Shown here in pieces: positions 33,193-43,200 of a DNA stretch of 64,000 bases. The notes beneath the pieces are model-generated. The model did not search any database, was not told where the DNA came from, and saw nothing but the letters and a program-made list of their open reading frames with translations. The translations under genes and the position numbers were made by a program. Origin of the DNA: Neoceratodus forsteri. Its lineage: Eukaryota > Chordata > Ceratodontiformes > Ceratodontidae. Where the stretch lies: NCBI GenBank assembly GCA_016271365.2, contig CM028131.1, positions 288,923,001-288,987,000 of the forward strand, in the 5' to 3' direction. Position 1 is the stretch's first letter; each line of letters opens with the position of its first letter.

Positions 33193-34222
33193 AGTACCTG
33201 CGCCTGACAGCCTGGTCCCTGAGTGGCTGGAGTTCAGGATTTGGGTCTCTCCAATAAGGTTCTCTGGGTTGTGGAGGCCTCCCGGAAAGGGTCAACCTGC
33301 CAGTGCTACGCCTTCCCTGTCCTGCCCTTTAGCTAGCATTCTGGACTACCAGTGGTCCGTCTCCCAGTCAGGACTGAGGTCAGTGAGCCTCAAGGTGCAT
33401 CTGGCAGTCATCTGTGCATACCAGGCGCAGGCTGGTATGCCAACGGTGTTGCAGGAAAAGGTTATCAAGCACTTCTTTAAAGGCTTTGACAAACCTGTCC
33501 CCACCGGTGCATGAACCACCACCACGATAGGACTTGCTGATCTTGGCAGTGCTCAAGGGCAAGCCATTTGAACCAATGCACAGGTGTGATGTATCTCATC
33601 TGTCATGGAAGACCACCTTTTTTGTGGTCATCACCTCCGCCAGAAGGATCAGTGAGCTCCAGGTGTTCTCGATGGAATCTCCGTACTTCGTGTTCTACAG
33701 GGACAAAGGTTGTCCTTTGCCCCAACCTAAAGTTCCTCCCAAAGATTGTTTCGGATTTTCACCTTAACCAGGTGATCAATCTCCTGGTGTACTTCATCAG
33801 CCACACCTCTGAGGCCGAGCACAGGCTCCATACATTGGACCTGAGGCGAGCGCTCGCTTATTACATGGAGCGCACAGTTGGAGCTTGGTTAGAGGTTCTC
33901 CATCTCCTTGTCACCTATACTGAAGCCACACTGGGCAGGTCGGCAGCTAAATGGGCAACTGGTAGGTGGATTGTTTCTTGCATCGACCTCTGCTATAGGT
34001 TGGCTGGTAGGGAGTCTCCCGGTTTTAGGGCTTCAGGCTCATTCAATCAGGCATATCGCTGCCTCAGTGGCTGCTTCCAGGGATGTCCCTGTCCAGGAGA
34101 TCTGCAGGACTGCTACCTGGAAGTCAGCACACACTTTCATTTCCCATTACCACATCGACCTTGAGTCACGCCAGGATGCTGGTTTTGGGGCCTCAGTTCT
34201 CCGATTCCTGTTTCCAGTGTAG
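33193..34222 (+). pseudogene. DIRS tyrosine recombinase (copy D)
   Basis: Core-binding part: RSVSLKVHLAVICAYQAQAG (33375-33435). Catalytic part: VSHLSWKTTFFVVITSARRI with the first Arg, then NLKFLPKIVSDFHLNQVINL, YMERTVGAWLEVL, LQAHSIRHIAASVAASRD (H-x-x-R kept as HSIR), ATWKSAHTFISHYHIDLESR (His and Tyr kept). It ends FLFPV with TAG at 34220. Frameshifts near 33260, 33520, 33710 and 34010. All catalytic residues are visible although the reading frame is broken. Confidence 0.9.
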
Positions 34223-34267
34223 GGATGTGTACCTTGCCCCCTCCTTCTGGAGAACTGCTAGGAGTCT

Positions 34268-34362
34268 GCCTAAGTGTGGATGTGCACCATACCCACGCCC
34301 CTAGAAATGAGGGTTACTCACCTGTAACTTGCTCTAGGAATGGTATATGGTGCACATCCATA
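34268..34362. repeat. ICR of DIRS copy D
   Basis: TAAGTGTGGATGTGCACC...CCCTAGAAA is the complement of the D left end. GAGGGTTACTCACCTGTAAC...TATGGTGCACATCC is the complement of the right end at 34528-34588. Confidence 0.85.
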
Positions 34363-34399
34363 CAACCCACCTTTCCTACCCTGGCAAGTGGCACACTGA

Positions 34400-34588
34400 C
34401 CCCTGCCTCCAGCATGCAAGATCTGTCGTCACAGGGAGAAGCTGAGGAGGATATCACCCAGGTTGGTGGCAGGTGCTTAGATTGAAGATGTTCCAGCTGG
34501 ATTTAAAGGGGAATGAAGACTGCCTAAGTGTGAATGTGCACCATATACTACTCCTAGAACTACGGTTACAGGTGAGTAACCCTCATAT
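34400..34588. repeat. Right inverted terminal repeat of DIRS copy D
   Basis: Inverted copy of 21790-21960, extended outward by TGTGCACCATATACTACTCC and GTTACAGGTGAGTAACCC, which are complemented in the ICR. It fixes the right end of D near 34588. Confidence 0.88.
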
Positions 34589-34794
34589 AGCTGCAGATGT
34601 CCATTATTTACAATGTATATACATGTGTGGTGACATCACTTGGAGACCTTTCCCACTCAAACAGGACCTCATCCTAGTGTAGTGGAGCCAAGAGCCACTG
34701 TTGATTGTCTGCAGGCTCCAAGAGCAAAAGAGTTCTTTGTAGCTATCCTATAGATTGGTGTCATCAAGTTTGCTAGTAGGACACAAGCACTTTC
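34589..34794. other. Unassigned spacer
   Basis: About 200 bp without coding or repeat match, between DIRS copy D and a CR1 tail. Confidence 0.4.
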
Positions 34795-35100
34795 CAGAGT
34801 GAGGCTCAGAAAGGAGATGAGGAAGTGTTATTTTACAGAAAGGCTGGTGGAGCCATGGAGCAGTCTGTCTGCCAAAGTGGTGGGTGCTAACACTGTTGGT
34901 GGGTTCAAGCACAGCTGGAATAGAATGAAAGGCATAGTGATTGCGTGGTCGGCAAAAGCTGGGAGGAGAGTGGGGGGGGGAGGATGGGGAGAGCTAAGAC
35001 CCTAGAGGGAACAGTATGTGGCAGAGCTAAATGGAGAACCTGGGCAGACAGGATGGACTGTTGGTCTTTTTCTGCCGTCATTGTCTGTATTTCTGTGTTT
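34795..35100 (+). mobile_element. CR1 LINE 3' end fragment
   Basis: Plus-strand frame MRKCYFTERLVEPWSS and VGANTVGGFKHSWNR matches the CR1 C-terminal KYYFTERVVDAWNS block. The 3' tail GGGCAGACAGGATGGACTG...TCTGCCGTCATTGTCTGTATTTC follows. 5'-truncated. Confidence 0.85.
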
Positions 35101-35497
35101 AATAATGGTTCTGATCAGCTAACTGCATGATCTTGTTAAATGTTCCCGTAAAAGGCAAAGACAAAAACATTTTATCTTGGTTGCGCCAGCAGCACTGTGC
35201 AATGCATGGTACCTCACAGTGGAGCCAGATGGCTGTGAAGCGGAGTTGAGGAACATGCCGCCCGGTACTCACGCTCCCCCTGCCAGCTGATAATGGCGTG
35301 AAAGTGGTGTTGGTTATGAAGACAGGCAACCGCTAGCTCAACTGGAGAAATGGCGCTGTCATGGCAGCCCCATTATTGAGGGAGGGGGGAGAAACCTTTA
35401 AAGGGGTAACTAGAAAGAAAAAAAAAAGAAAAAAAGCTCTATCTACAAATGCCATGGGTATTACCATCTTATTCTCTTTTTGCTCTTTTTAAATCAG
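35101..35497. other. Putative intron sequence upstream of a host exon
   Basis: No repeat family recognised. It ends with the polypyrimidine tract TTCTCTTTTTGCTCTTTTTAAATCAG directly before the exon at 35498, a good 3' splice site. Confidence 0.5.
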
Positions 35498-35612
35498 ACA
35501 ACTCGAATGTTGCAAAAGAGGATTTTGAAAATAAAGGAATCCTTGTAACAGATGTTGAGACGTTTGTCAGTAGTATCCAGAAGCTGACTGCTCCATTTGC
35601 CACTGCACAACG
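35498..35612 (+). CDS. Probable internal coding exon of an unidentified host gene
   Basis: A 115-bp segment with a strong acceptor (pyrimidine tract plus CAG) and a near-consensus donor (CG|GTAAGG). Only one frame is open through it. It starts with two bases completing a codon, then gives NSNVAKEDFENKGILVTDVE and continues TFVSSIQKLTAPFATAQ, leaving CG for the next codon. It is low in CpG, unlike the retroelement frames, and has no resemblance to any LINE or DIRS protein here. The host gene would run on the plus strand. I do not recognise the protein. It could be a chance frame between cryptic splice sites, but both sites plus an open frame make a real exon more likely. Confidence 0.55.
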
Positions 35613-37321
35613 GTAAGGATAATTGTTTGATTTTTATGATAAAGAAGTTCCCCATGTGAGAGAATTTGTTGGTTTTATTTCTGTTTTTATGTGCTTACAT
35701 AAGCTGAGGTATTCGTATCACTAGAAACACCACTCATTCAGTGATGTAGCTAGATGACCCGAGAACTTGGGTCGCTGCCCATAGTGTGCAGAAAAGGGTG
35801 CCTCCCTAAGGGGGTTGAGGGGCATACCACACCACAGTACACCGTGCGAGTTGCTGTTTTGTTGTACATTGAGTGTTTTATTAAATGAGCACTGTTCAGC
35901 TCACTTATTCTCATTTTCAAGTGACCTGCTTTAGAATTAACAAAGAAAATTAAAATAGAAGAATGACCTTGTGATAGCTGTTAAGTGAGGGCTGAAAATG
36001 AGTACTGGACAATATAGAGCATGCTTAGCTTTTTGATCCAAAATGATTGTCTAGATTTAAATGCATCAAATGAGTGTAAGTACATATTTATTTTTCTGTC
36101 TCCCCCAATCCTTTCTTCACTGGTATTTCTGTGAGGCTTTTGAACCTCCTATAGCCTCCCTCAGGTTCTTCTCCAATCCAGTCACAAACACTGTTCATTG
36201 CACCCCCCAAACTGTCCTCCTCCAATATTGTGTGGGCTAACTGAACCCCACCACACCCCTGATAGAGCCTGACCTACCCTTTGGGACAGTTTAGACTCGA
36301 TCTGATGAAGAAATGGAAGATGCACCCCCAAAAGTGTGTGCGGGCCCAAGTGGACATGGAGGTTTTGTTTGCTATGATCCTTTAAAGGGCCACTGTCAAC
36401 CTGTTTTTCATGATATTATTTCTAGTTCAAACCCCAAATTTTATGGTTGCTTACCCTCTCTAAAATTCTCTGATACTGCTGTTTGTTTTGTCTGTCTCCT
36501 TGCTTAGCAGAACTAAAATGCATGGCAATGTATATTTATAAACAACCTTGTTTTTGTTTACAATCCTGTTTCTGTTCTTACAGCATACTTTCTGAGCATA
36601 AGAAACACACCCAAACAGTGCAGTCACTCATAAAGCAGTAGCCACCTGAACTCCCACTGCATTATGAAGGGCTAGACTGTTTTATGGGTGTTCCCAAGGC
36701 CAGGAAAGATGCATTTGGAGTTGATTAAGGAATGTAAACAAACTTGTTTTGGTGTGATAACACCAGTGTGTTGGGCAGTCTGTATTTTACTTTTTTAAAG
36801 AAAATAAGAGTCAGATTCAAACTACCAGCTACATTAACAATCTTTACAGAATTTTGGCAATCATAAAATATGTTTTTTAAACTAGGGACACTTTGACGCC
36901 TAAGGGGGTTGACAGTGTCCCTTTAAATCCTTTGCTTTCTCCAGACCTGCCCTTTGGTACACTGTTTGTGTCAGCTGATGGACAACAGCACATTCCGCCC
37001 ACCCAGTGCTACTGAATGCTTCCTAACTGCACCACCCCATGTGGTTACCCAGAGAATGTTAAAGCAGAGGAAGCTGCTTCCCTCACCCACCCAGAAAAAG
37101 AGCACATCTTCTGGGATACTTGAGCCTCCTCCCCCCCTCCTGTTGATCCACCATAGCATCCATACTCGGTACATGAACCTGGGTCACCACCAATATGGAA
37201 AGAAGCACTTGCCACTGCTGTGCTAGGGGGCTGGACTACTCTGTACAACATGTATATGGATTTTGTGTGTGAATTTGTAAAAAAATAAATAAATAAATAA
37301 GTGGTGCTTTCATCTGTTTAG
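35613..37321 (+). other. Putative intron between the two host exons
   Basis: Begins GTAAGGATAATTG and ends TGCTTTCATCTGTTTAG, fitting donor and acceptor. It contains a Kolobok-like MITE (36382-36926) and an (AATA)n run at 37280-37297. No other exon could be supported, although one would be needed if the acidic frame of the next exon is the coding one. Confidence 0.5.
36382..36926. mobile_element. Kolobok/T2-like MITE
   Basis: Inverted termini TTAAAGGGCCACTGTCAACC and GGTTGACAGTGTCCCTTTAA, with TTAA at both edges (36382-36385 and 36923-36926). Length 545 bp, no open frame. TTAAAGGG ends and TTAA targets fit the T2/Kolobok MITEs of amphibians; a piggyBac-type origin is the alternative. Confidence 0.8.
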
Positions 37322-38750
37322 GTGAAGAGACGGAGACCCTTGATGTGGAAAGAAGAACCATTGCACATTTTGAAATACAGGAGGATATCACCACCTTGGA
37401 TGACACATGAATATATATAGTTATAAATTAAATAATGTCGTCTTTGGGGTTTGAAGGGGGAAACACCAGAACAGTTACAAAGAAGCCGGCAGTGTCTAGC
37501 AGCAGGCATGCTGTGCTCATTTTCACAGAAAGACTGGAAGTACCCACAAAAACACTGCGCGGTTATCGGTCCGTTCATTAAAGTGGTTCACTCTGGTTTC
37601 ACTGCAATGTATTATCCTTGGAGTTTTGATTAAACCTTTTAAGACAGTGACTACCATGGAACATAGGAAGTTATAGTACATACATTTCATTTGAGTTCTG
37701 CAGCTCAAGGCCAGTGGCCGACAGTATTTTTTTATAATATACCTTGGCTTGCTTCTAGGAAAAACATTATTTCTACAATGTAAATATCCTGTATATGATA
37801 AAACAATGTGTTGTGTAGCTGTCTTTCTGTGTAAATTATAATCTAGGATTTGTACAAATACAGTCATGGCGCACTTGAACTTGGTACTTTAAAGTATTAA
37901 GATTATTGTAACTATTAACATAGCACTACATTTCCAGAGTTCTAAAAAGGGCAATGTGTATGTTCATTAACACAAATATCAAACCATAGTTTGTTTGAAG
38001 TGCTGTTCAAGATGTAAAGGAATGTGTTTTTTAAATGTTTGTAGAGATTTGTAAATACTATAACTAGATGTTTAAAAGGTACATTTTTATATTTATATGT
38101 TAAGTGTCAACACTTCCATGCTAACTTTTGAAAGATTTTAAGGTACTTTTTTAAAGTATCTAGTCTCGGGGTGATATTTTGTATTTTGGGAAGGGGATAA
38201 CATTTTATTGATATCGCTAAATTTTAATGTATGGTTATTAAAGTGACTGAAGAAGACATTGAAGTTGACAAAATTAAAAAATAAGCGTACTTTTGATGAT
38301 GGGAGTGCCTCTGTTTGTAAAAAATTGGATATACGTATATGGATCATGACATTTTTAACTGCCTAGATTCAGTTCACTACATAAGCAGTGTCAAGGCACA
38401 GGTCAGGAAGCTGAGGAAAACCAGGAGCAGTTTCAAAATTTGCAAATAGCGTTTTCTTTTTCAGTCTCTCACTCTCCTTGTCTCCCTAACAAAAGTATTG
38501 CTGCTGTTTTTATAAGTCTTTGGAAACTCGTTAAGAGAGCCTGCTTTGGTCAGAATGTGCTTGTAAGTTTACAGAATGTTCTTGTCAGTTTTGATGCAGG
38601 TGCAGCAAAAAGAACATAGTGACCCAGAACTGACCTCTTGTTGACAACTCTGCAAAGAGCTTAAAAACTGCATCTCATGTTAACCCCTTGAATTCCAAAC
38701 AGCTTTTTGCAATCAACAGTATAACAATATACAATTTTACACAAAAGGAT
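37322..38750 (+). other. Probable terminal exon and 3' UTR of the host gene
   Basis: Follows TTTCATCTGTTTAG. Direct splicing from 35612 completes CGG and meets TGA at 37323-37325, so the protein would end ...FATAQR. In another phase the exon reads EETETLDVERRTIAHFEIQE and continues DITTLDDT to TGA 37408-37410, which would need an extra exon upstream. The rest is AT-rich, repeat-poor and without open frames, as in a 3' UTR. ATTAAA signals stand at 37577, 37629 and 38237; no AATAAA was found. The end is not defined by the sequence. Confidence 0.45.
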
Positions 38751-40464
38751 CCCAGTATCAGTGACATTTCCACATACGAACATACAAATCTGCCAGCAAA
38801 ACCAGCCTAAGTAGTCTGTCAAGTCTGCTTAATGTGCAGCCAGCCCCTCATTGCAGCTGCCCCCCTTGCATTTACCCCCACCCTGTCCCATCCCTTTTAA
38901 ACTGTCCACCGTCCTACAGGATACCACCTCTTCGGGCGGAGTATTCCACAGCTGCCACCCTCTCTGTGAAGAACTGTCTCCTCATCTCTCTCCTTTACCT
39001 TCCCCCTCCAATCTGAGACCATGCCCTCTCGTGTCCCTCCCCCTCCTCAACTTAAATACTTGTTCTGTACCTGTCTTGTTTATCCCTGTCATGTATTTAA
39101 AGGTTTCAATCATATCCTCCTGATCCCTTCTCTCCTCCAGTGAGTACATATTCAACTCCCTCAGCCTGTCCTCCAAACCCTGGATAATCTTTGTTGCCGT
39201 GCACTGTACCCCCTCCAGTAATCTGGCATCCTTCTTCGGAAACGGGTGCAAGAACTGCATGCAGCACTCCAGGTGTGGTCTGACCAGTGACCTGTACAGA
39301 GGCAGGCTCATCTCCCTCTTCTGGAGGAGATTTCCTCTCACAGTACATACCAGCATCCTGTTGGCTTTAGTGGCCGCCATCCTGCACTAAACTGAGTTGT
39401 TCTTATTCCCTGTTATAACCACCTCTAGATCCTTTTCTTCCTCGGTGGTACCTAATTGAACCCCTCCCAACTGGTAGCTCCTCCCAGGGTTCCTTGCTCC
39501 GATGTGCAGTACCTTGCACTTCTTTACATTGAACCCCAGTTGCCACATTTCCAATCACTCATCCAGTTTAGTTAGGTCTTCCTGTAGCCCGTGCCACCCT
39601 ACTGTGTTGTCCACTACTGCCCCATCTTGGTGGTATCAGCGATAAGACTGATCTTACTCCTGATGCCATGTGAGATATCGGATGTGAAAATCCCAAACAG
39701 CACTGGGTCCAGTACCGAGCCCTGTGGAACCCCACTTGTCACAGCCCTTGGAAATGAGAGTCCCCCACCACCACCACCACCCTTTGCTGCCTCCCCTTCA
39801 GCCAGTTCACAGTCCAGTTCACCATCTTTGTCCCCGCCCCCACACACTCCCAACTTTCTCCTCAACCGCACATGAGGCACCGAATTAAAAGCCTTGCTGA
39901 AGTCCAACTACAGGACATCCACTGCATGGCCCTTATCCAGTTCTCTTATCACCCAGTCATAATACTCAACTAGGTTGGTCTGCAGGATCTTCCTGAGATG
40001 AACCCATGTTGCCGACTTTCCTGGAGTCCATTGTCTTACAAAAAGGTCACCAGCCTCTCTTTCTGGATTGTCTCCATTAATTTCCCTACTATGGATGTGA
40101 GACTTACTTGTCTGTAATTGCCTGGTTCATCCTTTGGGCCACTTTTGTGGAGGGGCACCATGTGAACCGTCCTCCAGTCCTGTGGTACACATCTTCTGTC
40201 CAGGGAGTTATTGAACAGGTCTGCCAGCAGCCCCGCCAGGACCTCCACCAGTTCTTTCAGCACCCTAGGGTGGGTGAATGCTGTCTGGTTTTGGTGCTTA
40301 TCTACACTCAGAGCCTTTAGACCCTTCAGCACCATGCTCTTTGTAATCACCTCATCTGTCACCCCTGCCCCCTTGCCCACCTTCCCCATCTCCTGAGGTA
40401 ACTGCCCACCCTTCTCAAAACAGAAGTATTCATTTGATGCTTGTGCATGCTTGGACCCTTTTTC

Positions 40465-40489
40465 CACACACACACACACACACACACAC
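40465..40489. repeat. (CA)n microsatellite inside CR1
   Basis: Twelve CA units. On the CR1 coding strand it adds a Cys-Val repeat in the linker between endonuclease and RT. Confidence 0.95.
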
Positions 40490-40707
40490 CCATCCTTCCT
40501 AATCCTTACTATCTGTTTTTTGCAGCTCCTCTCCCTTTTGTACCTGAAGAAGTCCTTTGCCCTGTCCCTGATGCCCTTTGCCAGCCTCAACTCTCTGGAA
40601 GCCTTGGCTGCCCTGACTAATCTGGTTACCTCTTTGGACTTCTTCACATACACTTCCCTGTCCTCCCCGCTCCTGGATTTCCTGATTCTCCTAAATGCTG
40701 CTTTCCC

Positions 40708-40870
40708 AGATCATGGATATGTTATTCTGTCCACACTTACTGGTATGTCCTTTCCCTTTAAATATCTTGCCGGAAGGTCTTCAGGCTGGCTCCTCTCTCC
40801 CACCCACCAGGGTAGTATAACCCTCAGCTCCACCCCATGATGCCAGATCTTCCTTTCTGCTGGAAGATTC
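40708..40870. repeat. Left inverted terminal repeat of DIRS copy E
   Basis: TCATGGATATGTTATTCTGTCC is complementary to the ICR start at 44340-44375. The inner part CCCTTTAAATATCTTGCC...GATGCCAGATCTTCC is the reverse complement of 53686-53810. Confidence 0.88.
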
Positions 40871-40994
40871 AGGTTCCTTCCTTATCACTATGCAGTGCCC
40901 ACTGGCTCCCCTTCAGGGTTCACACAAGCATCCCTCTGCTGAGGGAGTGGTGACCGAGTCTGTGTTTAGGTGATTAGGGAATTCCGGAGACACT

Positions 40995-41450
40995 GATAGA
41001 CTCCTGTGCTTGTTCAGTAGCGGCCGCAGTCATCATGCGCCACAGGGCTTGGTTACAGGTCTCAACTTTCACGGCTGACACCCAGCACAAGTTAGCAGAT
41101 GTCCTGTTCCTGGGTACCGACATATTTGGCTCAGGGGTGGAAGGTCATCTCGAATGTATCGAGAAGTCCACCACCACATTGGACTCAGCTGCATCTGCCC
41201 AAAATGAATCCCAGTGTTTCAAAAAGCAAAAGAAAAAGCCTTTTGGGCCTCTGCCCTTGTGGCCTAGCAGCCCCAGTTTCAATCTGAGCAACAGCAACAA
41301 GCCCAGTCTTGGCACCCCCAGCCCAAGCCAGGAGCTCAGTCAGACTGTAGACCAGGAGAGAAGGGCCCAGGTAGTTCCACTACTAGACCCTCCTCTTCCA
41401 GGCCTGCTCAGTGATGGTATGGGGGAGACCAGCCCATACCCGTCATGACC
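40995..41450 (+). pseudogene. DIRS gag C-terminal fragment (copy E)
   Basis: Begins in VAAAVIMRHRAWLQVSTFTA and continues DTQHKLADVLFLGTDIFG, matching VVAVAVHHRAWLRSSTFTAD of copy D, then a Lys-rich stretch KKQKKKPFGPL and a Gln/Ser/Pro tail. The zinc knuckle, acidic region and most of the capsid-like domain, about 2 kb in D, are absent: the leader runs straight into this point near 40990. This is an internal deletion. The frame stays open to 41448. Confidence 0.85.
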
Positions 41451-42400
41451 ACTCTGTGTCCTTCCTTGGGGGGCCAGCTCCATCACTTCCTTTCCGCCTG
41501 GTCCGCTGTTACAATGGACAGGTGGGTTCTGGAAGTGATCGTCAGGGACTGCCTCTGGAGTTCGAGCAGTACCCATCAAGCCGAGCCCGCGCCCCATGGG
41601 AGGAAAGGGTATCAGTTCATACTCAGTCGGCTGTTTGAGACATCGCCCAACTCCTCCTCAAGGAAGTAGTGGCAAGAGTAACAGATCCCCCAGTCAGCCC
41701 ATGGTTTGTTTCCAGGTGCTTCCTGGTCCCGAAACAGACGGGGGCTGGCACCCCGGTCATGCACCTTTCAGATGGTAACTCTGTCCCAGATCATACCATC
41801 TCTCGAGCAAAATGTGGTTCTGCTCTCTGATCTTCAGGATGCATTCTGCCATGTCCCAATCCATCCGTTACACCGAAGGGTCCTCCACTTCCAAGCGGAG
41901 GGAACCCTCTACGAGTTCCAAGCCATGCCATTTGGCCAGTTATCTCCCCCCCCCCCCCGGCTCTTTAACAAATGCATCACAGTGGTGGCAGCCCATGTTT
42001 GGCGTCAGGGTGTACCCTTATCTCGATGATTGGCTCATAGTGGGTCCATCCAGGTTGTAGGTGGAGAGGTCCAGGGATGTGATCCTCCAGACCTGCATCA
42101 GCCTTGGCCTCCTGATCAACGAGGCCAAGTCAGAACTCATGCCAGTGCAGGTGATCTGCATCATCGGGGCAGAGCTTGACTCTTGCCAAGCCAGAGCCAG
42201 GCTCCCCGCGGACAGGGTGCAGGTTTTGACCTCCTTTGCCCAGTCATTTCTGGTTGGGCAATTGCACCCTGCCCGGGACTTCCTGCGTCTTCTGGGTTAC
42301 ATGGCAGCCTGCACCATCGTAGTCCATTGGGCTCAGTGACATATGTGCCCCATTCAGTGGGGCTTGGCCAGCCAGTGGTCCCAGCATGAGGGTCACCTCA
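41451..42400 (+). pseudogene. DIRS reverse transcriptase (copy E)
   Basis: SAWSAVTMDRWVLEVIVRDC near 41495, CFLVPKQTG near 41720, MVTLSQIIPSLEQNVVLLSD near 41775 and LQDAFCHVPIHPLHRRVLHF near 41840 (first Asp kept), AMPFGQLSPPPPRLFNKC with an inserted C run at 41948-41959, then in the next frame VYPYLDDWLIVGPSRL (YLDD intact, 42019-42030), a TAG at 42058, and LLRLLGYMAACT-type thumb near 42290. Apart from the frameshifts and the stop the catalytic residues are kept. Confidence 0.88.
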
Positions 42401-43200
42401 ACTAGCTGGTCATGGTAACTCAGAGACTATGGGATGCTTTCCAGTGGTGGACCGTCCCGGAAGATCTGCAGGGAGGGATCCCCTTTGTCTGCCCCAAATC
42501 GGTGATCGTTCTTATGACTGATGCCTCTTTCAGTGGCTGGGGAGCCACAGGGTCCACAAGCTGTGGAACCCAAGTAATCCTGATCTCACATTAACCTGCT
42601 GGAGCTCCAAGCAGTATGGCTGGCGCTGAATGCATTAGCTACATTTCTGCGGGGTCAAGTGGTCCAGGAACCAGATGGACAACACCACGACCATGCACTA
42701 CCTCAACAAGCAGGGCAGCACTCCACATCTACGCACTCGTGAGCCATCTGAATGGGGATCTCCTTGCCATCCATGTAGCAGGAGCCTCAGATCAACTGGT
42801 GGATGCCCTCAGTCGTGTGAGCGAGGCGTCCCACAAGTGGTCACATTATCTGGAGGTAGTTCGCAGTCTGTTCTCCCAGTGGGGCGCCCCTCAGGTGGGC
42901 CTGTTCACCTCCAGGGAGAATGCAAAGCTGAGGCTGTTTCATGGCCACCCACCTCAGCAGGACTCGCTGCAGGGGATGCCTTCTCGAGGCCATGGACATC
43001 AAGCCTCTTCTACACCTTCCCTCTATTTCCCTTGATCTGTTAAGTGCTTCTCAAGGTGAGGAGGGACAAGGCAAAGGTGATTCTGGCAGCACCAGATTGG
43101 GCGTGCCAGTTATGGTATCCAGATCTCCTCTGCCTAAGCGACAGACTCCTGATGCATCTTCTAGCATGCCCATACCTGATATCCACCAGTCTGGGGAAGG
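42401..43200 (+). pseudogene. DIRS RNase H and Dam-like segment (copy E)
   Basis: VIVLMTDASFSGWGATG near 42510 (first Asp), a stop at 42592, LELQAVWLALNAL in another frame, MDNTTTMHYLNKQGST near 42675 (second Asp), HVAGASDQLVDALSRVSEAS near 42780 (last Asp). The methyltransferase-like segment reads FSQWGAPQVGLFTSRENAKL, with the Asp of DLFA changed to Gly, then SLFYTFPLFPLIC (FPPF changed to FPLF). Three frames are needed. Probably inactive. Confidence 0.85.

Larger units (their letters stand above)
21790..34588 (+). mobile_element. DIRS retrotransposon copy D (with nested C and a LINE)
   Basis: Left terminal repeat 21790-21960, leader to 22032, then copy C (22033-27392) interrupts. Gag resumes at 27417, followed by RT-RNase H with a 0.6 kb tandem duplication, a LINE insert (32036-32573), the rest of RNase H, the methyltransferase-like segment, the tyrosine recombinase, the ICR (34268-34362) and the right terminal repeat (34400-34588). 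Left and right repeats are inverted copies: CACACTTAGGCAGTCTTC...CCCTTTAAATCCAGC on the left against its complement on the right. Without inserts it is about 6.9 kb. It is strongly decayed. Confidence 0.9.

Noticed and set aside
36313..36507. Open frame near the intron centre, tried as the missing middle exon
   Set aside because: The acceptor is weak and the frame runs into the MITE at 36382.
40108..40320. Plus-strand frame within 39.6-40.7 kb
   Set aside because: Shadow of the antisense CR1 reverse transcriptase.
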